64,000 nucleotides of DNA from Oscillospiraceae bacterium. Lineage in GTDB: Bacteria; Bacillota; Clostridia; Oscillospirales; Oscillospiraceae. Position numbers and translations under genes: made by a program. The first letter of the stretch is position 1; every line of letters starts with the position of its first letter. The notes below the pieces were generated by a model, which ran no database searches, was not told the origin of the DNA, and was given only the letters and a program-made list of their open reading frames with translations. The stretch is taken from NCBI GenBank assembly GCA_015068395.1, contig SVKP01000115.1, positions 1 to 64,000 of the forward strand. Reading direction: 5' to 3'. Below, in pieces: positions 46,827 to 55,853 of this stretch.

Positions 46827-49139
46827 CTATTTCTTGAAATGGATTCCTTGCAGCACATTGTTTTGCTGTTTTCTTGTCGGCGCATAGTTTTGATTGAACA
46901 CCTCAAGCCCATCCTTGCTAAAAACAAGGTTATAAATATCGTGCGCATGATCTTCAAGTGCTTTGCGGAAGTCCTGCACTGTACTATCGTCTGCATTCCC
47001 TTCAATGACAATATCACCATAGGACAGAGTAAACGGGCTTGAAATTGTTGTAGCGCCTGCCTGCGTGGTTGTAACGCCCGCCGCTTCATAAGCCGGATTG
47101 TTGCGGATTTTGGAAACGACGTCAGATTGCACCTCAAATTCAGTGTTGATTGAGTCCTTGATCTGACGGTTTACCTTGTCGATTTCTTCCTCGAAACCGA
47201 CACCGATACCGTCAGCAAGGTTTTTACCGATTTCATCGCGCATGAGCTTAGACGGCGACGCAATGCCGAAAATGCGCTTGATTCCGTCGACAACCTGATC
47301 GCCGAAACCGCGAATCTTGTTGAGCACCCAACCAACTTGATCGTTGATACCGTTCCAAATGCCCTTGACAAGGTTTCCGCCGATAGAAACCATCTGAGAA
47401 GGTAGGTCAGAAAGCGTTTCGACGATGCCCTGAACAAGCGTCTGCATTGCTTTGACTGCGGTGTTCTTCATCTCCGTCCCCCAGCTCGTAACCTTGGAGA
47501 GAGCGGCACGAATGGTGTTGTAAATCTTCTCAGGCATATCCTTGATGCCTTGAATGGTCGTATTGACAAAGTTGCTTGCGGCCTCTTTTGCCTTGGCGAC
47601 CATCTCGCCCGCCCATTTTGCGATACCGTCAAGAATACTCTTCAAGAATCCCAAAATAGGCTCCACAACGCCCCTAAAGACATCCTGAATGACTTTCCAC
47701 CCGTCTTCAGCGACCTTTTTGAGCGATTCAAACGCCCCTTCCCAATCGCCGTTAAGAGCTTTGATAAAAACATCCACAATATCAGTAATGAGCGTCAAAA
47801 CGTCCTGAATTACGGTCATAGCGCTGTTAAACGCCGTGCTCACAACGCTGATAATGTCTTCTCCCCATTTGTCCCAAACCGCTGAAATAAGGTCAACAAA
47901 TGCCTGAATTACAGCGCTGACAGCTTCCAGGACGCTTGAAATCGTACCCTGCAGAGAATTGAACGCCTCGCTTGCCGTTCCCTCGCCGTCCGTAAAGCTC
48001 TGGAAAAGACTCTGCACGACGTCAATGAGCGGTTGCACGAATGCAATAATCTGATCGACGACACCGCTCACCGTGGAGACGATAGCCGGCATATTATCCG
48101 AAACCCAGCCTAAAACAGTATTCAACACGGGCAAGAGCTTTTCGCCGACTTCCAGTGTCACACCTTGAAATTGCTTTTTCAAAAGCTCAAGTTGTACGTT
48201 GAAATTGCTGTCGAACGCCGCACTTGCATCGGAAACCGCGCCCGTACACTCGTCCAGCGTAAGGATGTATTCATCCAGCGCCGCCGTACCGTCAAAGACG
48301 TTTGCGAGCGCAACACCCGCTTTTGAACCGAACAGCTCGACCGCCGCTTGTGCGCGTTCTGTCGGGTCAGTGATCGCCTCAATGTCCGAAAGCATCTCTT
48401 TGAACGCTTCGGGGCTTTCAACCTTCTTGGCAGCGTAGGAAAGCGCCGTCATTGCCTGCCCTGCGTCCAAACCGCTACTTGCAAATAGATTCATCATTCC
48501 ATTGACTTCATCAATGGAAAGTCCAAGAGCACTTGCAGCCGGCGCGCAGGAAGCCAAGGCGTCAGTCACAGCGGCGACGTCTGTACCAAATTGTTCAGAG
48601 GATTCCTTGATAACATCCAAATATGCAACGGTATCCTCTGCGGTCATGCCCCAGGCGTCGCCGATTTTGTCGACGCCGGCGACGACATCAGTGTTAGACT
48701 GCCCTGTCGTCTTAGCGAAATCCATGATAGACTGTTGCAATGCCTCAACCTGATCGGTCGTAAGTTGCATTTGCGTCATCATAGCGGTTGACGTCGCAAC
48801 GATGTCCTCCATGCTGTCGGTGTTCGTTGCGTACAGCGATTTAGCAAGATCGTTGATTTTCTCGACTTCTTCCGCCGTTGCGCCGGTACTCGCCTGAAAC
48901 TGCGACATCTGCTCTTGTAGGTCTGCCGCCGCGTCGACGCCGGACTTGATCGCCGCAGCGACCGCAATACCTGCCGCCGCAAGTCCTGCGGTCAGCGCTG
49001 TACTGAGATAATCGCCGATGCCGGAAACCTTGCTTTTCATGCTATCGGCGGTTTTCTCCGCCTCAGCCATAGACTTTGTATATTGACTGTCATCCAGCGA
49101 AAGTGTATATTGATATTCCGCTAAATTGATTGTTGCCAT
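46827..49139 (-). CDS. Phage tail tape measure protein
   Basis: 770 aa; LQEQMSQFQASTGATAEEVEKINDLAKSLYATNTDSMEDIVATSTAMM; Ala-rich coiled coil. Confidence 0.92.
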   Translation of the reverse strand: MATINLAEYQYTLSLDDSQYTKSMAEAEKTADSMKSKVSGIGDYLSTALTAGLAAAGIAVAAAIKSGVDAAADLQEQMSQFQASTGATAEEVEKINDLAKSLYATNTDSMEDIVATSTAMMTQMQLTTDQVEALQQSIMDFAKTTGQSNTDVVAGVDKIGDAWGMTAEDTVAYLDVIKESSEQFGTDVAAVTDALASCAPAASALGLSIDEVNGMMNLFASSGLDAGQAMTALSYAAKKVESPEAFKEMLSDIEAITDPTERAQAAVELFGSKAGVALANVFDGTAALDEYILTLDECTGAVSDASAAFDSNFNVQLELLKKQFQGVTLEVGEKLLPVLNTVLGWVSDNMPAIVSTVSGVVDQIIAFVQPLIDVVQSLFQSFTDGEGTASEAFNSLQGTISSVLEAVSAVIQAFVDLISAVWDKWGEDIISVVSTAFNSAMTVIQDVLTLITDIVDVFIKALNGDWEGAFESLKKVAEDGWKVIQDVFRGVVEPILGFLKSILDGIAKWAGEMVAKAKEAASNFVNTTIQGIKDMPEKIYNTIRAALSKVTSWGTEMKNTAVKAMQTLVQGIVETLSDLPSQMVSIGGNLVKGIWNGINDQVGWVLNKIRGFGDQVVDGIKRIFGIASPSKLMRDEIGKNLADGIGVGFEEEIDKVNRQIKDSINTEFEVQSDVVSKIRNNPAYEAAGVTTTQAGATTISSPFTLSYGDIVIEGNADDSTVQDFRKALEDHAHDIYNLVFSKDGLEVFNQNYAPTRKQQNNVLQGIHFKK

Positions 49140-49154
49140 AGTTCACCCCCAATC

Positions 49155-49799
49155 TTAGAGGTTAGCGCCAAACCTCTTTAATCCCTCTAAATCAAGGCGT
49201 GTATGCCGTGTTTTTCCGTTTTTAAGTTGCTGAACGCGCTGTTGCTTTTCGATTGCCTCACGATAGTCAGGATTTTTCATGGCCTCGGCAATGACCAAGC
49301 TGCGCAACAATGCCGCAAATGTCACATAGGGCATATCAAGAATGTCTTTGAGTGTTTGCGACGTCTGCCGCATGACGAAAGCGATGTCTTGCATCATTTC
49401 GTGATCGCTGTCGCTCGCCTCATTGCTGACGCCGCCGTCAACGGCACTTAAATCAGGCATTTCAAGCCCGCTTTGGTTCAGCATGTCGGGAATCATCCCA
49501 TATACTGCCGTTACAAGCTCTCTTAGAGCGTGAAAACCGGATATAGCCTCGTCTACTTCGGCGGCGGTTATATCCTTATGCCGCCTGTCCTCACGGATAA
49601 TTGTTAAGGCAATTTCCTTTACCGCCTCGATAGATTCAATGCTGCTTAGGTCTTCCCATTTCTGAGAAAGCATCAACAGCTTCAAATACAGGCGTGTCGA
49701 AATCCCACCCTCCAGACAGACAAAAAATCGCCCCTCCGCTTTCGACGGAAGGGCGATAGTCAGGTCATCAGGGACGATAAAGGCAAGATCGCGGATCAT
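49155..49799 (-). CDS. Phage tail assembly-related protein
   Basis: Position between tail chaperone-like ORF and tape measure. Confidence 0.55.
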   Translation of the reverse strand: MIRDLAFIVPDDLTIALPSKAEGRFFVCLEGGISTRLYLKLLMLSQKWEDLSSIESIEAVKEIALTIIREDRRHKDITAAEVDEAISGFHALRELVTAVYGMIPDMLNQSGLEMPDLSAVDGGVSNEASDSDHEMMQDIAFVMRQTSQTLKDILDMPYVTFAALLRSLVIAEAMKNPDYREAIEKQQRVQQLKNGKTRHTRLDLEGLKRFGANL

Positions 49800-49800
49800 G

Positions 49801-50121
49801 TCAGTCGTTCGCCATCTTCAGCAGGTTTGTCAACAGCATTTCCAGCACCTTGAAATCGTTGAACTCACGTTCGACCGTTTCCATACTGACCTGCTGAGAC
49901 TTATCCATGCTGATAATGGCAAGCGCCCACTCTTTGAGCATTGCAAAAGCGCGCTCAATGTCGGTGTTCTTCAGCGCTTTCAGCTCGTCATAAGTCTTAT
50001 AAAGCTCAATGAAAAGCTCGCTGGAGAAGTTACCAGGGATAGTGTAGGTATGTCCGGTCAGACTGACGATCTCAATGTCGTCCTTTTTCAGGCCGGAAAG
50101 GTCAATCTTACGATTTGCCAT
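49801..50121 (-). CDS. Phage tail assembly chaperone-like protein
   Basis: Position after major tail protein; IDLSGLKKDDIEIVSLTGHTYTIPGNFSSELFI. Confidence 0.6.
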   Translation of the reverse strand: MANRKIDLSGLKKDDIEIVSLTGHTYTIPGNFSSELFIELYKTYDELKALKNTDIERAFAMLKEWALAIISMDKSQQVSMETVEREFNDFKVLEMLLTNLLKMAND

Positions 50122-50149
50122 TTTTATTGTCTCCTTGTATTGTCAAATT

Positions 50150-50770
50150 TTAGGGATTGTTCGGATCGGGATCGGGATCGTTCGTATCCTCGACGTTTTC
50201 CTCGTCGACATAGAAGTAATAGGACTTCTTATCGGCAGGATCAACCGCAGTCATCAGGTCAAAAGCATAGTTGAAGCTGACCGGATTCTCTGCGGAGAAA
50301 TTCATTTCAAGCTCGCCCTGAAACTGTGCGATAGGCATGACAATAGAGATAGTCTTGCCTTCCTTCTGATCGTCAGCGATGAACTTCAGCAGCACCTTGG
50401 GCGCATTGTCGTCGACGCCGTAATAATAGCGGCTTCCGCTTGCGGCAGTCTCAAACTTCGATCCAGTCAGGAACTTGGAAACATTATCCAAATTCCAAGA
50501 AATGATACCAGTCGTAAAGGTAACTTCCTTGTCAGAGTAGATCTTGCCGATTTTGCCATAGTTTGCGGTCGTCAGGTCAACGCTCGCGGCAGTCGCTTTG
50601 AGCGTTGCGTCGCCCTGAATATAGCCAATCTCAATCAGCTTGTCGACGTCCTCGGCGGACATGTCGAACGGGTTTTCGATGGTATCGGCGTCGATTGCAT
50701 ACAGATAGCCGGAACCAACGATAACGCTGCTCTTTTCGCCGCCGCGCAGCTTATTAGTAACAACGTGCAT
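50150..50770 (-). CDS. Phage major tail protein
   Basis: Position and size; SGYLYAIDADTIENPFDMSAEDVDKLIEIGYIQGDATLKATA. Confidence 0.75.
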   Translation of the reverse strand: MHVVTNKLRGGEKSSVIVGSGYLYAIDADTIENPFDMSAEDVDKLIEIGYIQGDATLKATAASVDLTTANYGKIGKIYSDKEVTFTTGIISWNLDNVSKFLTGSKFETAASGSRYYYGVDDNAPKVLLKFIADDQKEGKTISIVMPIAQFQGELEMNFSAENPVSFNYAFDLMTAVDPADKKSYYFYVDEENVEDTNDPDPDPNNP

Positions 50771-50795
50771 GTTGTTTCTCTCCTTTCATGGTTTT

Positions 50796-51176
50796 TCAAA
50801 CAATGACGTAAAAATAGAGAAAGGCGTTGTATTCCCCATTTTCCGCCTTAGCAATGCCTCCGCCGTTAATCAGCCTGATCTTGCGGATATAAGCGTCGGC
50901 GTCGCTTATTCTGGTTGCGCGGTCGTGATTGTCAAGAAGATCAACCAGCCGCGACTTGATGGCGAGTAATTTCAGTTTGTCCTTGCTGATAACGCGAATA
51001 TCGAGCTGATAAGCGCGGACACCTCCGCCGATACTGCGCATTTCTTTGGGATTATACACGATATAATCCTTGCAGGCGCTTTTTTCAGGCCGTTCCAGCA
51101 AGAAAATGTTGTCGCCGACCATACCATAAAGCTCGGCGTCAGCGATAAGATACTCGCGGATGGTATTGAAATCCAT
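50796..51176 (-). CDS. Phage tail terminator-like protein
   Basis: Synteny; 126 aa. Confidence 0.55.
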   Translation of the reverse strand: MDFNTIREYLIADAELYGMVGDNIFLLERPEKSACKDYIVYNPKEMRSIGGGVRAYQLDIRVISKDKLKLLAIKSRLVDLLDNHDRATRISDADAYIRKIRLINGGGIAKAENGEYNAFLYFYVIV

Positions 51177-51178
51177 AT

Positions 51179-51484
51179 TTATCGGCCTCCATCCTTCAGC
51201 GCGTTGGTGAACATTTCTTGCACTTTTTGCGTGTTTTCTTCGACCGCGCGCGTCAAATGCGGCTGTTTCAGGTCAGCCCAAACCGCATATTCTACGTTTG
51301 AACCAACCGCGCCGCAGATAACGCCGTCCACGTCGCGCGCGTCGCTCTGGTATGAGCGCCTGAGCGTGCCGGTTTTAACGGGACAAATTAGTTGTGTCTC
51401 GGCTTGGATAATCTTCATGGCCTCGGCCATCGTTTCCAGCGCTTTAGCGTGTACGATGTCCGCCGCCTCTGTAAACTCACTCAT
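51179..51484 (-). CDS. HK97-gp10-like phage protein
   Basis: Synteny; ALETMAEAMKIIQAETQLICPVKTGTLRRSYQ. Confidence 0.7.
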   Translation of the reverse strand: MSEFTEAADIVHAKALETMAEAMKIIQAETQLICPVKTGTLRRSYQSDARDVDGVICGAVGSNVEYAVWADLKQPHLTRAVEENTQKVQEMFTNALKDGGR

Positions 51485-51794
51485 TTTGCAGATAGTCCTT
51501 TCCGATTACATCAAGATAGTCGTCCCACTTGATGACCTTGACGATCTCGTATTGCTGACCGCTATACTCGGCAATATCCCCCACGCGAATATCGCACAGA
51601 TCGCACCAAATACGGATAGAACAGTCGATTTCAAGGCCATATTCTTTATAGAGCTGTTCCCTGTTGACCGGCTGCACATCGCAGGCAGGTCGACACACCT
51701 CATGCAATTCGCCCTCTACCCATGATCCGTGATAAAGGTGTCCTCCTTCCTCACGGAAGATCGTACACTCTTTGTCATAAAACCACTTTGTCAT
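51477..51794 (-). CDS. Phage head-tail adaptor-like protein
   Basis: Synteny; start reassigned to MTKWFYDKECTIFREEG. Confidence 0.55.
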   Translation of the reverse strand: MTKWFYDKECTIFREEGGHLYHGSWVEGELHEVCRPACDVQPVNREQLYKEYGLEIDCSIRIWCDLCDIRVGDIAEYSGQQYEIVKVIKWDDYLDVIGKDYLQNE

Positions 51795-51795
51795 A

Positions 51796-52164
51796 TCAGA
51801 ACACCCGCAATCTCGGCGGCGGCAGCATCGCACGGACTGCGGCGGTCAAACCGTACTCGTCCAGCTCTGCGCCCTTGCCGTAACCGTAGGAAACCGACCG
51901 GCTCCCCTGCGTCTGCTGTGTGACATAACCGTTGGTAGAGCGGTCAGAAAAGCAAATTAAGGTAGGCGCGAGCGCCCCGACCGCACTCACAAGGCGTCGG
52001 GGCAGCTCGTCGCACCAAAGATAGGTGCAAATGCTCAGATAGGCGCGCTCAATGTTGATGGCGACAAGATCGTCGTCCGTTTGGCCGGATTCCTTTTTGA
52101 CTGTTTCCGCGCAAAGCTCAATGCACTCCGCAACGGTTACGGTGTCTTGGTACATGTCGCCCAT
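51796..52164 (-). CDS. Phage head-tail connector-like protein
   Basis: Synteny downstream of capsid. Confidence 0.5.
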   Translation of the reverse strand: MGDMYQDTVTVAECIELCAETVKKESGQTDDDLVAINIERAYLSICTYLWCDELPRRLVSAVGALAPTLICFSDRSTNGYVTQQTQGSRSVSYGYGKGAELDEYGLTAAVRAMLPPPRLRVF

Positions 52165-52179
52165 ACGCAACGCCTCCTA

Positions 52180-52986
52180 TCAAGCAGTCTTCTTGACAAA
52201 AATCGCGTTCGCGTTGCTGACCTTGTGACCGTACACCATGCGGCCAGAAATGGCGGATGCGCCGATATGCTTGCTGTCCTGCAGCGGACGCACCTGAACC
52301 GGAACGCTCCACTCCTTGACGCGCGTCGCATAGTTCGGATGACCGAAAATAGCCTCGACCTTCTCGCCAAGGTTAGCGCTCTCGTAGATTGCGAAACCAG
52401 CGATAGCGCCGACCGCGCCGGTTGCCTTGACCTTATCGCCAAGATCGGAAGCGGCGATAAACTCAGGAGACTTCAGCAGCTTTGCATAGGTCTCAGGATT
52501 GACAAGAGCATAACGACCGTTCTGCGGCACGCCCGCCTCAGACATTGCCTGACGCACATCGACAAAACCGTCGTAGATGTTGGACTTGGTGTAGGCGGTC
52601 GTGGTGTCAAGAGTGGTGCCGCCGCTGACCAGCTCTGCAGCGCCGTCCTTATCCATTGCCTCAGCAAGACCATAGGTAGCAGCGTCAAGACGATCGGCAA
52701 CGATGCCGTCAGGAATTGCGGCGGCCTCATAACCGTCGACGATCTCGTTGACCGCCTTGTCCTTATTGATGTTGCAGGTGATCCACTGAGAAGCGCCGGA
52801 AGTCAGATCGACGCCGTTCACGCGGTCATAGTCGTTCACGGTTGCGCTGCCGCTCTTGCGAATCTTGACCGCGCCCGCCTTGGGATCGCCCTCGAAATAG
52901 TTGTTGAAGATAACGCCGTCCTTCAGGACAAGCTCATTGCGCAGCTTGGCGTCTACCAGCTTGCTATAACGCACAGAGATTTCCAT
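52180..52986 (-). CDS. Phage major capsid protein
   Basis: MEISVRYSKLVDAKLRNELVLKDGVIFNNYFEGDPKAGAVKIRKSG...GRYALVNPETYAKLLKS; follows scaffold gene. Confidence 0.85.
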   Translation of the reverse strand: MEISVRYSKLVDAKLRNELVLKDGVIFNNYFEGDPKAGAVKIRKSGSATVNDYDRVNGVDLTSGASQWITCNINKDKAVNEIVDGYEAAAIPDGIVADRLDAATYGLAEAMDKDGAAELVSGGTTLDTTTAYTKSNIYDGFVDVRQAMSEAGVPQNGRYALVNPETYAKLLKSPEFIAASDLGDKVKATGAVGAIAGFAIYESANLGEKVEAIFGHPNYATRVKEWSVPVQVRPLQDSKHIGASAISGRMVYGHKVSNANAIFVKKTA

Positions 52987-53012
52987 AATTTTATTCTCCT
53001 TTTCTTAGTATT

Positions 53013-53603
53013 TTAGTCGGTGATCTTGATGTCAGGATTACGTTCCAGGAATGCGGCGGTTACGCCGTCCATTTGGGCGCTCTTGTCGTCGCTTGGAACG
53101 TGATTTCCCTGCTTCAAGCGAGCATCGACACTTGCGGAAATCGCCTCTGTAAAGGCTTTCTCCAGCACGCCGATGTTCTCGGTGGTTTGCTTTTCATCCT
53201 CGCCAATGAAGTAGTTTACAAGGCTTACGGGCAGTTTCTTCTCCGTTGCGACGGCCTGCGCCTTGATAAGCAGTTCCTTCCGCGCCGCTTCCTTTTCGAG
53301 CGCCGCGATTTTGGCTTCCATTTCGCCAAGTTTGACGTCCTTGGGATCGGCGTCGGGGAAACGCTTCTTGATCTCGGCGTCGATCAAACCCTGCAGGTTG
53401 TTCGTCTTCCAAGTCTCAAGCCCCTTGGCGCTCTGCTTGTCGATATACGGCTGCATGGCTTTCTGCCCTGCCTCCGTATCAAGGAACGCCTTGACTCGCT
53501 CAGGCGTGAAAAGCCCGTCCACAAACTTCTTATAGTCGTCCGTCGTCTCAAACTGCTTCATAGCAGCGATAATTTCAGCAAAAGTCATTGTTTTTTCCTC
53601 CAT
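53013..53603 (-). CDS. Phage scaffolding protein (DUF4355-like)
   Basis: Coiled-coil, acidic; upstream of capsid. Confidence 0.75.
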   Translation of the reverse strand: MEEKTMTFAEIIAAMKQFETTDDYKKFVDGLFTPERVKAFLDTEAGQKAMQPYIDKQSAKGLETWKTNNLQGLIDAEIKKRFPDADPKDVKLGEMEAKIAALEKEAARKELLIKAQAVATEKKLPVSLVNYFIGEDEKQTTENIGVLEKAFTEAISASVDARLKQGNHVPSDDKSAQMDGVTAAFLERNPDIKITD

Positions 53604-53701
53604 AATGCCCGTGCGATTCGCTTACGCGCCCCGCACATTCATTTCAAAATGAAAACGCCAGTCGTACAGACTGACGTTTTGAACAAATTATTTTAAGGCT
53701 A

Positions 53702-54577
53702 TTATAGCCCCTTTGAGCGTTTCCAATCGCTCACGGTCGTATAGTCTATGACCTCTTTGCCGATTCCAGACTTGCTATTGTCAAGCCTCTGCGTCGGCTC
53801 CCATCCCTCGATGACGGGAATACATGCGCAACGGCAATTTGGATGCGCCGGCAATGCCGGATGATCGCCAACGGGGAAATACTGCCCGTCATAGCTCGCG
53901 CACTCGTCACAGGTGTTATCCTCCAGAGTCGCCGTCCACATGACCATACCCACGACGCCGCTGTTTTTATATGCTTCGTCCTGCGCCTCAGAGACGGCGC
54001 GCGCGACCTCAGTATTGATAAGGCGCTTTGCCTCATAAGCTGAGCTTCCAAAGTCCTTTTTGATTTGCCGCGCGAGCTTTTCGGTGCTCTCTCCGTTTAT
54101 CATCGCCCTTTGCACGTCGCGCCTGACGCGGTTTGCCAGCTCCCCGCAGTTATCCCAAATGCGGTTAGAGAAGGTTTTGCCGTCAATCTCCAAGTTGAGC
54201 GCTGTGTCGATGAACTCACGGCTGAGCATCGCAAAGGATTTGTTTATCTCGATACCCTTGTCAATGGTGTATGCCGTAGATACATAGACGTCATCAAGCA
54301 CCTTTTCCACTGTCGCGGTCGTCGCGTCGGTCTGATACTCGGCCAGCTCGCGGCACTCTTCTTTCAGACGCACGGCAAGCTGCAACAATGCCTTTGCGCG
54401 TTGCGCTTTTGAAATCTTAATTTCACCGTTTACAGTGTATTCCAATGAAATTTTTGCGATTTCCGTCAAGATGTCATTCATGGCACGCTTATACTGCAAT
54501 AGCACGTTGCGAGTCGTTTTTGCTCCGGTTTTCTCTGCTTTCTTGTAAATCTCAAGCGCTTCCTGCTCTAAGCTCAT
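53702..54577 (-). CDS. Phage minor head protein (SPP1 gp7-like)
   Basis: C-terminal MVMWTATLEDNTCDECASYDGQYFPVGDHPALPAHPNCRCACIPV. Confidence 0.9.
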   Translation of the reverse strand: MSLEQEALEIYKKAEKTGAKTTRNVLLQYKRAMNDILTEIAKISLEYTVNGEIKISKAQRAKALLQLAVRLKEECRELAEYQTDATTATVEKVLDDVYVSTAYTIDKGIEINKSFAMLSREFIDTALNLEIDGKTFSNRIWDNCGELANRVRRDVQRAMINGESTEKLARQIKKDFGSSAYEAKRLINTEVARAVSEAQDEAYKNSGVVGMVMWTATLEDNTCDECASYDGQYFPVGDHPALPAHPNCRCACIPVIEGWEPTQRLDNSKSGIGKEVIDYTTVSDWKRSKGL

Positions 54578-54588
54578 GCCGCGACACC

Positions 54589-55842
54589 TCACTCGTCGAT
54601 CGCGTCAAGGTCGATCGTCTCTTCCTCTTCGCGTTCCTTTCGGATGCGCTCCATCTCAACAGACGGATTCTCAATGAACGGCAACAGCGAAAGCGCCGTT
54701 TCCGTACTGAGCTTGTCGCCAAGTTGAGAAATAGCCTGCACAATCGTCATAATGTCCGTAGGCACGTTAGGCGTGTAATTGATCTGAATGTCGCTGACGT
54801 TGTAGTCCAGCCCTTTCAGTGCCAAATACTCGAATAATCGTTCGATACGGTCATAGATTGCATCTTGGATGTAGTCATACATGGATTTTGCGCGCTGCTC
54901 CAAGAAGATTAGGCGCGAGCGGATCGCCAAAGAACTTGTATTGCTCTGGAGCTTTTCGTTTCCGTCAATATGGTTGCAGACGCTATACATGGCGTTTCGC
55001 AGGTCGTCAAGCGTATTCTGAATATAGCTGTCGTTCATTTCCTTCATCAGCCAATGAACATCAGCATTTTTGTTTGCCGGCAGGTTCAAAAGCCCGTGAT
55101 CGTCCATCTTTTTAGCGATTTCGTCGGTCACTTCGACGCCGGTGACAACCAAATAAGCGTTGCGATAGTCGCCGATAATAGACGCCTGATCGGAAAGCGT
55201 ATCGTTGTATGTGTCCTGCAAATGGCGGATTTTGGCGAAAATCGTCTCGCTTACGTCATCCATTTCGCAGACAGAGACAGGGCAGCCCTTAAACGGATGC
55301 GTCGCATGACCGATTTTGCTCCCGCCCTTGTAGATGTCAATATTGCCGTTGTCGTCGTAAATGTCGTAATACTCCGCACTTTCATACTTTTTGTGATAAA
55401 AATGAATAAAAAGCTGAGGTACGCCGTCCTCGTCGCAGTATGCAATAGCGTTTGTCGGGTTCAAAATCCGCTCGCAGTAACGCCCTTCCCTGTCGATATA
55501 GGAAAGCGAGTAGACCTTTCCGAAAATCTCCAAATCGCGCATGAGTAGCGCATTATGGTTTGTCTTCCAGTGGAAAAGGTTTTCGTCGATCGCAGTGATT
55601 GCGTCAGTGTTGCCGGATTTAGAGACGTAAGAAAGCGGATTCCCCAAAACATAGTTGACTTCTTCATCGACAAACTTTGAAATAAAGTTTTCAATGGCGA
55701 TTTTGTTGCAACGCTTTGGATTGTTCCAAACCTTATAGACAATATCCTGATCGCCCCTATAATAGCGCTGCATGACCTCATAGAACGGCAGCGACGCCCG
55801 ATAATCGGCAATCATCTTTTTTACAAGCGTTTCTTGTTTCAT
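54589..55842 (-). CDS. Phage portal protein (SPP1-type)
   Basis: YYRGDQDIVYKVWNNPKRCNKIAIENFISKFVDEEVNYVLGNPLSY. Confidence 0.92.
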   Translation of the reverse strand: MKQETLVKKMIADYRASLPFYEVMQRYYRGDQDIVYKVWNNPKRCNKIAIENFISKFVDEEVNYVLGNPLSYVSKSGNTDAITAIDENLFHWKTNHNALLMRDLEIFGKVYSLSYIDREGRYCERILNPTNAIAYCDEDGVPQLFIHFYHKKYESAEYYDIYDDNGNIDIYKGGSKIGHATHPFKGCPVSVCEMDDVSETIFAKIRHLQDTYNDTLSDQASIIGDYRNAYLVVTGVEVTDEIAKKMDDHGLLNLPANKNADVHWLMKEMNDSYIQNTLDDLRNAMYSVCNHIDGNEKLQSNTSSLAIRSRLIFLEQRAKSMYDYIQDAIYDRIERLFEYLALKGLDYNVSDIQINYTPNVPTDIMTIVQAISQLGDKLSTETALSLLPFIENPSVEMERIRKEREEEETIDLDAIDE

Positions 55843-55853
55843 AATTCACCCCC

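Noticed and set aside
49780-50130. Programmed frameshift between tail chaperone ORFs
   Set aside because: Stop and next ATG are 1 nt apart, but no convincing slippery heptamer was seen; treated as separate genes.
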